From CAZZKE01 sp964655005 (GTDB taxonomy: Bacteria; Pseudomonadota; Alphaproteobacteria; Rhodospirillales; JABHCV01), in NCBI GenBank assembly GCA_964655005.1, contig CAZZKE010000093.1:1-8730 (forward strand): a stretch of DNA of 8,730 nucleotides. Direction: 5' to 3'. The notes under the pieces were generated by a model. That model saw nothing but the letters and a program-made list of their open reading frames with translations, was not told the DNA's origin and searched no databases. Both the position numbers and the translations under genes were made by a program. Positions within the stretch are counted from its first letter, which is position 1. Each line of letters opens with the position of its first letter. Positions 1-6,018 of the stretch are shown here, piece by piece.

Positions 1-122
1 GTTTGGCGAAGGCGTTGCGGGCCAGTTTCTCGGTTCTCAAGGAATTCGTATGCTCGCATTCTCGTTTCCCCATGCTGGTTTTTGTCCGAGTATTTATTGA
101 AGGAGGGATTATCTTGAGACAA

Positions 123-992
123 TTACGTTTTTTTACCTTTGGCGACTTGGTAGATGCCGAGCAATGTCAATGAGATTCCGACTATCGTAACGACAGAAAG
201 CTGTTCCCCGTAGAAACTTACCCCCATCCCCAGACCAAACATTGGCACAAGAAAAGTAAATACGTTGGCGTGGCTCAGTTCAACCGACATCAGGATTTTA
301 CACCACATCCAGTAGGCGAGTGCCGTCCCCGCCAAACTTAGTCCAATCAGGCTCCAAAAGAACTCGGCCGTCCAGCGAGTTGTGGTCGGGTTTTCGGACG
401 CAAACGCGATGACTGCCAGTGGAATACTGCCAATCAGCAACTGCAAGCCCATCGCCATTAACGGATCGACTTTGTTTACAATTTGCTTGATGAGTACGTT
501 GCTGACCGTAATGCCGACGGCAGAGACGACGATATAGGTTATCCCTATCTGGAAGGCGTTACTGCCACCGGCAGAAAGCTGGGGTGCCGAAATCAGGAGG
601 ATCCCAAAAAACCCGAGGGCTAATCCTGCTTTCCCTCGGGCACTTAATCGCTCTCCAATGAACCAGTGCGCCAGTAAGGCCGCCATCAAGGGTTGGGTGC
701 TGGCAATCACTGTTGCTACACCGGGTGAAACAAACTCGGCAGCGTGGAACATTCCGAAAAATGCCAGGGTTGTCGCACCAAAACCGATGGCGGCAAGCAC
801 TAACCAGTCCTTGACATCACGAGGCAGGCGGTGTCCCAGAACCAATGCTACCGCAAGCAATACCCCCCCGGACAACAACGCGCGAATTGCAGCGAACGTC
901 AAGTGAGGAGAATATTCAATACCAATGGTAATTAAAGGGAAACAAATCGCCCACAAAAACATCACAAGTACGAGGCGTAGGTTTACGACCAT
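123..992 (-). CDS. EamA/DMT-family inner-membrane transporter (drug/metabolite exporter type)
   Basis: The 289-residue product is almost entirely hydrophobic and fits about ten membrane segments (roughly residues 3-25, 31-52, 64-84, 90-110, 120-137, 147-167, 178-198, 209-230, 241-260 and 265-283), arranged as the two tandem EamA repeats typical of the family. The motif GERLSARGKAGL before segment 5, and its echo GEQLS before segment 10, are the usual end-of-repeat signatures. Length is normal. The substrate cannot be read from sequence; DMT proteins move small metabolites, and the neighbour suggests a quaternary amine or related compound. The start codon overlaps the last 10 bases of the choline dehydrogenase gene and has no good ribosome binding site, so translation is probably coupled to it. 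Its G+C is near 50% over eight 60-base lines I counted, well below the other genes, which hints at separate ancestry. Family call is firm; role is unknown. Confidence 0.9.
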   Translation of the reverse strand: MVVNLRLVLVMFLWAICFPLITIGIEYSPHLTFAAIRALLSGGVLLAVALVLGHRLPRDVKDWLVLAAIGFGATTLAFFGMFHAAEFVSPGVATVIASTQPLMAALLAHWFIGERLSARGKAGLALGFFGILLISAPQLSAGGSNAFQIGITYIVVSAVGITVSNVLIKQIVNKVDPLMAMGLQLLIGSIPLAVIAFASENPTTTRWTAEFFWSLIGLSLAGTALAYWMWCKILMSVELSHANVFTFLVPMFGLGMGVSFYGEQLSVVTIVGISLTLLGIYQVAKGKKT

Positions 993-2608
993 GGGGGGGT
1001 ATTACCGAGGGGCGTTTGTCCGATAATCAAATCGGCGGCGCGCTCGGCGGCCATGATCGTCGGGGCGTTCAGGTTGCCGTTGGGGATGGTCGGAAATATC
1101 GATGAATCGACGACCCGGAGAGCCGTCGTTCCGCGCACCCGGCACGCGGCGTCCAGCACCGCCATGGGGTCGTCGTCCGCGCCCATTTTGCAGGTACAGG
1201 ACGGGTGATAGGCGCTTTCGGAATTGGCCCGCACCCAGCTATCTATTTCGGCATCGCTGGTAACCTCGGCGCCGGGTTGAATCTCCGCCTCCCGATATGG
1301 CGCCATGGCGGGTTGGCCGATGATTTCACGGGTCAGGCGAATACAGGCGCGAAAACCTTCCCGGTCGGCCTGGTGTTGCATGTAGTTGAACAGGATATCG
1401 GGCTTGTCCCGGGCATTGGCCGAGGCGATCCGCACCCGTCCCCGGCTTTTTGGCTTGTTCGGTCCGACATGAACCTGAAAGCCGTGGCCGTCGAAGGCGG
1501 CCCGCCCGTCGTAGCGCATGGCGGCGGGCAGGAAGTGGTATTGAATATCGGGCCATTCCACGTCGGCCCGGGAGCGGATGAAGGCGCCCGATTCAAAATG
1601 GTTGGTGGCGCCCAGGCCGCTTTTGAAGAACAGCCAGCGCAGCCCGATCAGCAACTTGTTAAACGGGTCCAGCTTACCGTTCAGGGTGATTGGCCGGGAG
1701 CAGCGAAACTGGAAATAGACTTCCAGATGGTCCTGCAGGTTTTCGCCTACTCCGGCCAGGTCGCATATTACATCGACCCCCGCCGCCTTCAGGGTGTCCG
1801 CCGGACCAATGCCCGAGACCTGCAACAGGGCGGGGGAACCGATGCAGCCCGCCGATAAAATGACCTCGCGCGAACATTTGATGATGCTGCGCTTGCCGCC
1901 GCGTTCAATTTCGACACCGACGGCCAGTTTACCGTCCATGATCACTTTATGGGTCATGGTCCGGGAAATTACGCTAAGGTTGGGACGTTTCAAAACCGGT
2001 CGCAGATAGGCATTCGCCGCCGAATCCCGCACGCCGTCCCGGACGGTCATGTGCATCGGCCCAAACCCTTCCTGCTGAAGGCCGTTGTAATCCGCGGTCA
2101 ATGGATAGCCGGCCTGGCCCCCGGCTTCGATAAAGGCCCCGTACAGGGGATTTTGCATGCCGTTGCCGTTGCAGGTATGCAGGGGGCCATGATCGCCCCG
2201 GAAGCTGTCGCCGCCGCCGATCCATGTTTCGGCTTTCCGGAAATACGGCAGGCAACCGGCATAATCCCAGCCATCGGCGCCGTGGTCCCGCCATTCATCG
2301 AAATCACGGGCATGGCCGCGCACATAAACCATGCCGTTGATCGATGAAGAACCGCCCAGGACCTTGCCGCGCGGGCAGTGCATGCGGCGGTTGTCGAGGA
2401 AAGGTTCGGGAACCGATGTAAAGGCCCAGTTGTATTTATTCATGTTCATGGGAATCGATAGGGCGGTCGGCATCTGAATGAAGATACTGCGGTCGCTGCC
2501 GCCGGCCTCAATCAGCACCACCCGGCACGCAGGGTCTTCGGTCAGCCGGTTGGCCAATACGCAGCCCGCCGAACCGGCCCCGACGATAATGAAATCCGCT
2601 TCTTTCAT
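983..2608 (-). CDS. betA: Choline dehydrogenase, GMC oxidoreductase family (BetA-like)
   Basis: This 541-residue FAD enzyme probably oxidises choline to betaine aldehyde, the first step to glycine betaine. The N-terminal dinucleotide fold has GAGSAG at residues 10-15 and the acidic LIEAGG at 32-37. GMC signature 1 is at about 80-98 (RGKVLGGSSSINGMVYVRG) and signature 2 at about 253-268 (AGCIGSPALLQVSGIG). The C-terminal active-site segments are AYHPSCTCKMG, with the likely catalytic His468, and GNLNAPT, with Asn514 as the likely second catalytic residue. Long stretches resemble E. coli BetA from memory: NWAF..PEPF, GLQQEGFGPM, NHFESGAFIRSR, WPDIQYHFLPAA and DILFNYM. Length is close to BetA (about 550). 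No betaine aldehyde dehydrogenase or BetI-type repressor is in the window. A different alcohol substrate cannot be excluded, since many GMC paralogues are misnamed choline dehydrogenases, but the similarity here is strong. It leads a two-gene minus-strand operon with the downstream transporter. Confidence 0.85.
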   Translation of the reverse strand: MKEADFIIVGAGSAGCVLANRLTEDPACRVVLIEAGGSDRSIFIQMPTALSIPMNMNKYNWAFTSVPEPFLDNRRMHCPRGKVLGGSSSINGMVYVRGHARDFDEWRDHGADGWDYAGCLPYFRKAETWIGGGDSFRGDHGPLHTCNGNGMQNPLYGAFIEAGGQAGYPLTADYNGLQQEGFGPMHMTVRDGVRDSAANAYLRPVLKRPNLSVISRTMTHKVIMDGKLAVGVEIERGGKRSIIKCSREVILSAGCIGSPALLQVSGIGPADTLKAAGVDVICDLAGVGENLQDHLEVYFQFRCSRPITLNGKLDPFNKLLIGLRWLFFKSGLGATNHFESGAFIRSRADVEWPDIQYHFLPAAMRYDGRAAFDGHGFQVHVGPNKPKSRGRVRIASANARDKPDILFNYMQHQADREGFRACIRLTREIIGQPAMAPYREAEIQPGAEVTSDAEIDSWVRANSESAYHPSCTCKMGADDDPMAVLDAACRVRGTTALRVVDSSIFPTIPNGNLNAPTIMAAERAADLIIGQTPLGNTPPWS

Positions 2609-2739
2609 GGCCGGAGCCTAATCCCGATCATTCCCAAATGGCAGAAAAAAGTACCGGCGATGAATGAGCTATGGAAAACCGGAAATAAATATACGAAGTT
2701 CGCATTCCATAATGTCATAGCCGGTATAACGGATAGTGA
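2609..2739. promoter_or_regulatory. Divergent intergenic region between betA-like gene and DMT transporter
   Basis: This 131-base spacer lies between two divergently read transcription units and must hold promoters for both. It is more A+T-rich than the flanking genes, with an A+T-rich core at about 2661-2718. A TATAAC hexamer at 2725-2730 looks like a -10 box but lies only 10 bases before the plus-strand start, and I find no well-spaced -35 partner. Neither gene has a strong ribosome binding site here: GGAT at 2731-2734 precedes the plus-strand start, and only a weak AGG precedes the minus-strand start. Promoter positions are not resolved. Confidence 0.5.
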
Positions 2740-3621
2740 ATGCGCCCTGACTTCGCAATAATGGTTTCGGCCGTCCTGTGGGGGACAATCTGGATACCCG
2801 TCCGCCAGCTCGGTGGCGCCGGATGGGACCCGGATTTGGCTATCGGCGTCAGCGGCGTCATCGCCGTTGCCGCGTTGCTGCCGCTGTTGTCGTATCGACG
2901 TCGCCGGTCGTCGCTTGCCGGTTCCAGGGTCTGGCTGCTGGGGCTGATCTTCGCTTTCGGCCTGGCGCTCTATCTTGAAGCGATTGTTCGCGGCAATGTG
3001 GCGAGGATGGTGTTGCTGTTTTACCTGATGCCGGTGTGGAGCGCCATTTTCGGACGAATATTCAGGGGCGATCCGATAACCGTTCGGCGCATAGCGGGAA
3101 TTGTCCTCGGCCTTTCCGGACTGGCGGTTATCTTTTACGACGGTACGGCAATCCCGCTGCCCGCCGGCGCGGCGGATTTCATGGCCCTGTGTTCCGGCGT
3201 CGTATGGGCCATGGCCTTTACTTACGCAGACGCAGGCGACTCGAAGGTTCCCGACCCGGCGCTTGCTCAGGCCCTTTCGACCCTGGTGCTGCTCGGGCCA
3301 TTCCTTTATGTGTTGTCGCTCGTCCCCGGCGGTCGGGAAGCCGCCGTCGTCGGTGCTTTTTCTGCCGGGCCGATGGCGGGGCCGGTCTGGTTGATCGCGC
3401 TTGCCGTCGTGTGGTTGTTGCCGGCGGTTACCCTTACGCTGTTCGGGGCGGGAAGATTGCAGCCCAGTCAGGCTTCGATTTTCATGATGCTGGAAGTGGC
3501 CATTGCACTGGTATCGGCGGCGTTGCTGATCGACGAGCCGTTCGGGATGCGCGAGACCGTCGGCGCTATCCTGATTATCGGCGCCAGTTTCGCGGAATTT
3601 ATTGGAAGGACAAAAAAATGA
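2740..3621 (+). CDS. EamA/DMT-family inner-membrane transporter
   Basis: The 293-residue product is an integral membrane protein with about ten predicted segments (roughly 5-24, 33-51, 64-82, 88-106, 116-133, 146-163, 175-195, 216-236, 246-263 and 270-287) in two EamA-like halves. The first half ends in an RIAGIVLGLSGLAVIF stretch and the second in the family-typical sequence around residues 240-275 (LQPSQASIFMMLEV, then IDEPFGMRETVGA). An arginine-rich cytosolic loop lies near residue 53. The ATG is the first possible start because an in-frame TGA sits directly upstream at 2737-2739. The stop codon overlaps the start of the thioesterase gene (ATGA at 3618-3621), so the two are almost certainly co-transcribed and translationally coupled. 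It differs clearly from the DMT protein at 123-992. A role in moving a carnitine- or betaine-related metabolite is inferred from position only. Confidence 0.88.
   Translation: MRPDFAIMVSAVLWGTIWIPVRQLGGAGWDPDLAIGVSGVIAVAALLPLLSYRRRRSSLAGSRVWLLGLIFAFGLALYLEAIVRGNVARMVLLFYLMPVWSAIFGRIFRGDPITVRRIAGIVLGLSGLAVIFYDGTAIPLPAGAADFMALCSGVVWAMAFTYADAGDSKVPDPALAQALSTLVLLGPFLYVLSLVPGGREAAVVGAFSAGPMAGPVWLIALAVVWLLPAVTLTLFGAGRLQPSQASIFMMLEVAIALVSAALLIDEPFGMRETVGAILIIGASFAEFIGRTKK
3604..3610 (+). promoter_or_regulatory. Ribosome binding site of the thioesterase gene
   Basis: GGAAGGA lies seven bases before the ATG at 3618, inside the last codons of the DMT gene. It fixes the start of the thioesterase: the same reading frame stays open for a further 580 bases or so upstream, but that stretch overlaps the transporter gene and has no family similarity. 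Confidence 0.65.
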
Positions 3622-4076
3622 ACAAGACAGACGGCGTATTGAGATTGCATTCGGAACCCCTGCAGGACGGCTGGCTCGACGCCTACGGGCATTTGAACGA
3701 GGCCTATTATCTGGTTCCGTTCAGCAATGCGACGTGGGCGTTGCAGGAACACTTCGCCGTCGGGGTCGATTATTTCGAACGTACCGGCGCCGCCCTTTAC
3801 ACCGTCGAAAGCCATGTGCGCTATCTCAGGGAAGTGCGTGCCCCGGCGATCATGGAAATTGAAACGCTGGTGCTTGGCGTCGATGCCAAGCGGCTTCGCA
3901 TCGGCCATGTAATGAAGGTCGATGGCGCCGAACGGGCGACGTTCGAATGCGTGGTGCTGCATTTCGATACCCGCGCCGGCAAAACCGCCGCCTTGCCCGA
4001 TGATGTCGTGGCGTCGCTTACCGCCGCCGTTGTTTCACCCCTGCCGGATTGGGCCGGTCGCAGTGTCTCGCTTTAA
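3618..4076 (+). CDS. cdhB: Hot-dog-fold acyl-CoA thioesterase, probable betainyl-CoA thioesterase (CdhB-like)
   Basis: This 152-residue protein has the single hot-dog domain of the 4-hydroxybenzoyl-CoA thioesterase superfamily. The diagnostic N-terminal signature is WLDAYGHLNEAYYLV, with Asp21, His25 and Asn27 in the usual D..GH.N..Y pattern, followed by an amphipathic helix and strands such as YTVESHVRYLREVRAPA. In Pseudomonas carnitine catabolism a small thioesterase of this kind, CdhB, hydrolyses betainyl-CoA to glycine betaine and CoA. In some rhizobial enzymes an equivalent domain is fused to the C-terminus of carnitine dehydrogenase; here it is a separate gene. The assignment rests on the motif plus the nearby cdhR-, cdhC- and cdhA-like genes. 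It could also act on carnitinyl-CoA. It is coupled to the upstream transporter by an ATGA overlap, and its 3' end overlaps the convergent regulator gene by four bases. Confidence 0.8.
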   Translation: MNKTDGVLRLHSEPLQDGWLDAYGHLNEAYYLVPFSNATWALQEHFAVGVDYFERTGAALYTVESHVRYLREVRAPAIMEIETLVLGVDAKRLRIGHVMKVDGAERATFECVVLHFDTRAGKTAALPDDVVASLTAAVVSPLPDWAGRSVSL

Positions 4077-5038
4077 AACAGCCGTCCCCTGAGATCGCGG
4101 GGCGTCATGGCGAAGTGCCGGCGGAAGGCGCGGGTCAGGGCGCTGGCCGATGAAAAACCGCTGCGAACGGCGATTTCGGAAACCGGCAGGTCCGTTTCCA
4201 GGACCATGGAGCGGGCCGCCGATAAACGGATATGCTGATAATAGGCGGTCGGAGTGGTGTTCAGAATACGCCGGACCCGGCGTTCCAGCTTTCTTTGCGA
4301 CAGGCCAAGGCGGCGGGCCAGATCGCCGATGCCGAGCGGCGCTTCGATATTTGCCTCCATCAGCGCGATCATCTGGTTTATGCCGGTTGGAAAAGGCAGC
4401 CATTCCATGGGTGGCGGCGGGCGTTGCGGTTCTTCGGCGGGGTGGCGGGCGTCGTATATAAACAGGCCGGCCACATCCAGACGCAGGGCTTCGCCGTGCC
4501 GCTCGCTTAATAAATGCAGCATAAGATCAAGGGTTGTCGTCGCGCCGCCCGCCGTAATCCGGTTACGGTCGATAACGAAACGGTCGCTCACGGTGGCCAC
4601 GCCGTGGAAGGTTTCTTCGAAGATCGCCAGTTCCTGCCAGTGAACGGTCGCCCGATAGCCGTCCAGCAAGCCCGCTTCGGCCAGCACGAAACTGCCCGTA
4701 TCCAGGCCGCCGAGAATACGGATTTCTCGTGACAACTGCGCCAGAATTCGCAACAGCGGTTTATTGAGCTGCCGCTGGTAGTCGTAACTGGAGACCACGA
4801 AAAGGGTATCGGTTCCGGCGGCGTCGCGCAGTTTTTTCGTAGGCCCCGTGGTCAGCCCGCTGGAGCCGCACACATCCCGCCCGTCCGGCGAGTACAGGCT
4901 CCATGTATATAGATTTCGCCCGGCAATCAGGTTGGCTGCCCGCAGTGGTTCCAGGGCATTGGCCAGACAAAGGCTGCTGAATTTTTCCAGAAGCAGAAAT
5001 CCGAAATGCTCCGGCGACGATATTGTCGAATAAGGCAT
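4073..5038 (-). CDS. cdhR: GATase1-like AraC-family transcriptional regulator, probable carnitine-responsive CdhR
   Basis: The 321-residue protein has an N-terminal DJ-1/PfpI-like domain (about residues 10-200) and a C-terminal AraC/XylS DNA-binding domain with two helix-turn-helices (about 235-256, IGDLARRLGLSQRKLERR, and 284-306, PVSEIAVRSGFSSASALTRAF). Features shared with the GbdR/CdhR group are FGFLLLEKFSSLCLANALEPLRAAN near the N-terminus and GGLDTGSFVLAEAGLLDGYR at 110-129. At the nucleophile elbow, where DJ-1 enzymes carry Cys, this protein has Asp113, so the domain is likely a ligand sensor and not an enzyme. CdhR in Pseudomonas aeruginosa activates the carnitine operon; here the gene is divergent from the carnitine genes, which fits control of that operon and of itself. 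GbdR-like sensing of glycine betaine is the main alternative. No good ribosome binding site precedes the ATG. Confidence 0.82.
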   Translation of the reverse strand: MPYSTISSPEHFGFLLLEKFSSLCLANALEPLRAANLIAGRNLYTWSLYSPDGRDVCGSSGLTTGPTKKLRDAAGTDTLFVVSSYDYQRQLNKPLLRILAQLSREIRILGGLDTGSFVLAEAGLLDGYRATVHWQELAIFEETFHGVATVSDRFVIDRNRITAGGATTTLDLMLHLLSERHGEALRLDVAGLFIYDARHPAEEPQRPPPPMEWLPFPTGINQMIALMEANIEAPLGIGDLARRLGLSQRKLERRVRRILNTTPTAYYQHIRLSAARSMVLETDLPVSEIAVRSGFSSASALTRAFRRHFAMTPRDLRGRLF

Positions 5039-5050
5039 AATATTGTCTAA
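5020..5050. repeat. 20-base-spaced direct repeat, candidate operator for the AraC-type regulator
   Basis: ATATTGTC occurs at 5020-5027 and again at 5040-5047. Extended by three bases, the copies are ATATTGTCGAA and ATATTGTCTAA (10 of 11 identical). The spacing of exactly 20 bases, about two helical turns, is the arrangement AraC-family dimers often bind. The left copy lies in codons 4-7 of the regulator gene and forms part of an imperfect palindrome (5015-5028, 12 of 14 symmetric). The right copy lies directly before its start codon. Occupancy could therefore both repress the regulator and activate the divergent operon. The operator role is inferred. Confidence 0.45.
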
Positions 5051-5064
5051 AAATGTATCATGCT

Positions 5065-5080
5065 AACGGCAAAACGGCAA
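5065..5080. repeat. Perfect tandem octamer AACGGCAA x2
   Basis: AACGGCAA at 5065-5072 is repeated without a gap at 5073-5080, about 40 bases upstream of the first gene of the carnitine operon. It may be part of a regulator or RNA polymerase binding region, or simple slippage. Function is unknown. Confidence 0.5.
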
Positions 5081-5103
5081 TAGATTAGGGCTTTACGTTT
5101 ACC

Positions 5104-5112
5104 AGGGGAGAG
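5104..5112 (+). promoter_or_regulatory. Ribosome binding site of the BKACE gene
   Basis: AGGGGAGAG ends six bases before the ATG at 5119 and is among the strongest Shine-Dalgarno-like sequences in the window. It supports this ATG as the start of the operon's first gene; the later genes rely mostly on coupled overlaps. Confidence 0.7.
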
Positions 5113-5118
5113 TTTGCC

Positions 5119-6018
5119 ATGAACCGGGAAATTTTCCTGACCTGCGCCATAACCGGGGCCGGCGATACCGCCGATAAAAGCGAACATGTTCCGGTAACGC
5201 CCAGGGAAATAGCAGATTCGGCAATCGATGCGGCCAGGGAGGGCGCCGCCATCGTGCATATCCATGTGCGCGATCCGGAAACCGGAAAAGGTTCCCGTGA
5301 TCCCGGGTTGTTCCGGGAAACGGTCGAGCGGATTCGTTCCGCCGATGTCGATGTGGTTATCAATCTGACCGCCGGAATGGGCGGCGATCTGCTGCTTGGC
5401 GGCACCGAAACGCCGCTGCCGCTTGATTCCGCCGGCACCGATATGGCGGGCGCGACGGAACGCCTGATCCATGTCGCCGACCTGCTGCCCGAAATATGCA
5501 CGCTGGATTGCGGTTCCATGAATTTCGCCGCCGGCGGCGACTATGTCATGACCAACACCCCCGATACCCTGCGCGCCATGGCCCGGCGGGTCCAGGGCCT
5601 GGGGGTGCGGCCGGAACTGGAAGTCTTCGACTTCGGCCAGATGGTCATGGTCAAAGACCTGCTGAAGGAAGGGCTGATCGACGATCCGGTGATGATCCAG
5701 TTGTGCATGGGCATCCCCTATGGGGCGCCGAATGATCCGAACACATTCATGGCGATGGTCAACGCCTTGCCTGAAAACAGCATATTTTCGGCCTTTTCGA
5801 TCGGCGCCATGCAAATACCCTTCGTCGCCATGGCGGTGCTGGCCGGCGGCAACGTGCGGGTCGGCCTGGAAGATAACCTTTTGCTCTCCAGGGGCGTCAA
5901 AACCTCGAACGCCGGGCTGGTCGAACGGGCGGTGACGCTGCTTGAAGCGATGAACGTAAAAATTATCGGGCCGGACGCCGTGCGCCGCAAACTGAAACTG
6001 GCGGCCCCGGAACGATGA
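5119..6018 (+). CDS. cdhC: BKACE-family 3-dehydrocarnitine:acetyl-CoA cleavage enzyme (CdhC-like)
   Basis: This 299-residue protein is a beta-keto acid cleavage enzyme (BKACE, formerly DUF849), a Zn-dependent TIM barrel. Visible landmarks are the metal-binding His47 and His49 in AIVHIHVRDPETG, the strand motif VVINLTAGMGG at 79-89, PELEVFDFG at 165-173, and GNVRVGLEDN at 244-253, where Arg247, Glu251 and Asp252 match the conserved RxxxED of the family (Glu as third zinc ligand, Arg and Asp in catalysis in the characterised enzyme Kce). With carnitine dehydrogenase directly downstream, the expected reaction is 3-dehydrocarnitine plus acetyl-CoA giving betainyl-CoA plus acetoacetate, as for Pseudomonas CdhC. 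Length is normal. It opens the operon, has a good ribosome binding site and overlaps the next gene by ATGA at 6015-6018. The substrate is inferred from the neighbour, since BKACE enzymes act on several beta-keto acids. Confidence 0.88.
   Translation: MNREIFLTCAITGAGDTADKSEHVPVTPREIADSAIDAAREGAAIVHIHVRDPETGKGSRDPGLFRETVERIRSADVDVVINLTAGMGGDLLLGGTETPLPLDSAGTDMAGATERLIHVADLLPEICTLDCGSMNFAAGGDYVMTNTPDTLRAMARRVQGLGVRPELEVFDFGQMVMVKDLLKEGLIDDPVMIQLCMGIPYGAPNDPNTFMAMVNALPENSIFSAFSIGAMQIPFVAMAVLAGGNVRVGLEDNLLLSRGVKTSNAGLVERAVTLLEAMNVKIIGPDAVRRKLKLAAPER

Larger units (their letters stand above)
5039..5118. promoter_or_regulatory. Divergent control region between cdhR-like gene and carnitine operon
   Basis: These 80 A+T-rich bases separate the regulator from the divergent carnitine operon and should contain both promoters. 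Besides the direct repeat at the left end there is a tandem octamer in the middle (5065-5080). I cannot identify a clear sigma-70 -35/-10 pair, as expected if the operon needs an activator. Confidence 0.6.

Noticed and set aside
43..62. Possible hairpin GAATTCG...CGCATTC downstream of the minus-strand transporter gene
   Set aside because: The stem is only about six pairs with a mismatch and lacks a following T-run on the transcript, so I do not call it a terminator.
1..122. Partial gene at the left edge
   Set aside because: One plus-strand frame is open to 173, but the translated sequence has no recognisable motif and runs into the end of the transporter gene; 122 bases are too few to decide.
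1205..1858. Open frame of 217 codons on the plus strand
   Set aside because: It lies antisense to the well-supported choline dehydrogenase gene, has no recognisable domain, and reads as the proline/glycine-rich shadow typical of GC-rich genes.
2709..2719. ATAATGTCATA resembling the ATATTGTC candidate operator
   Set aside because: Only 8 of 11 positions match, and there is no convincing second copy 20 bases away, so shared regulation of the betA-like and DMT promoters is not supported.
3036..3617. Long upstream extension of the thioesterase reading frame
   Set aside because: The frame stays open but overlaps the DMT gene entirely and encodes an Arg/Gly-rich product; the ribosome binding site at 3604-3610 and the family's length place the start at 3618.
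5047..5814. Open frame of 255 codons on the minus strand
   Set aside because: It is antisense to the BKACE gene, is rich in His, Gln and Gly in a low-complexity manner, and shows no known fold or ribosome binding site.
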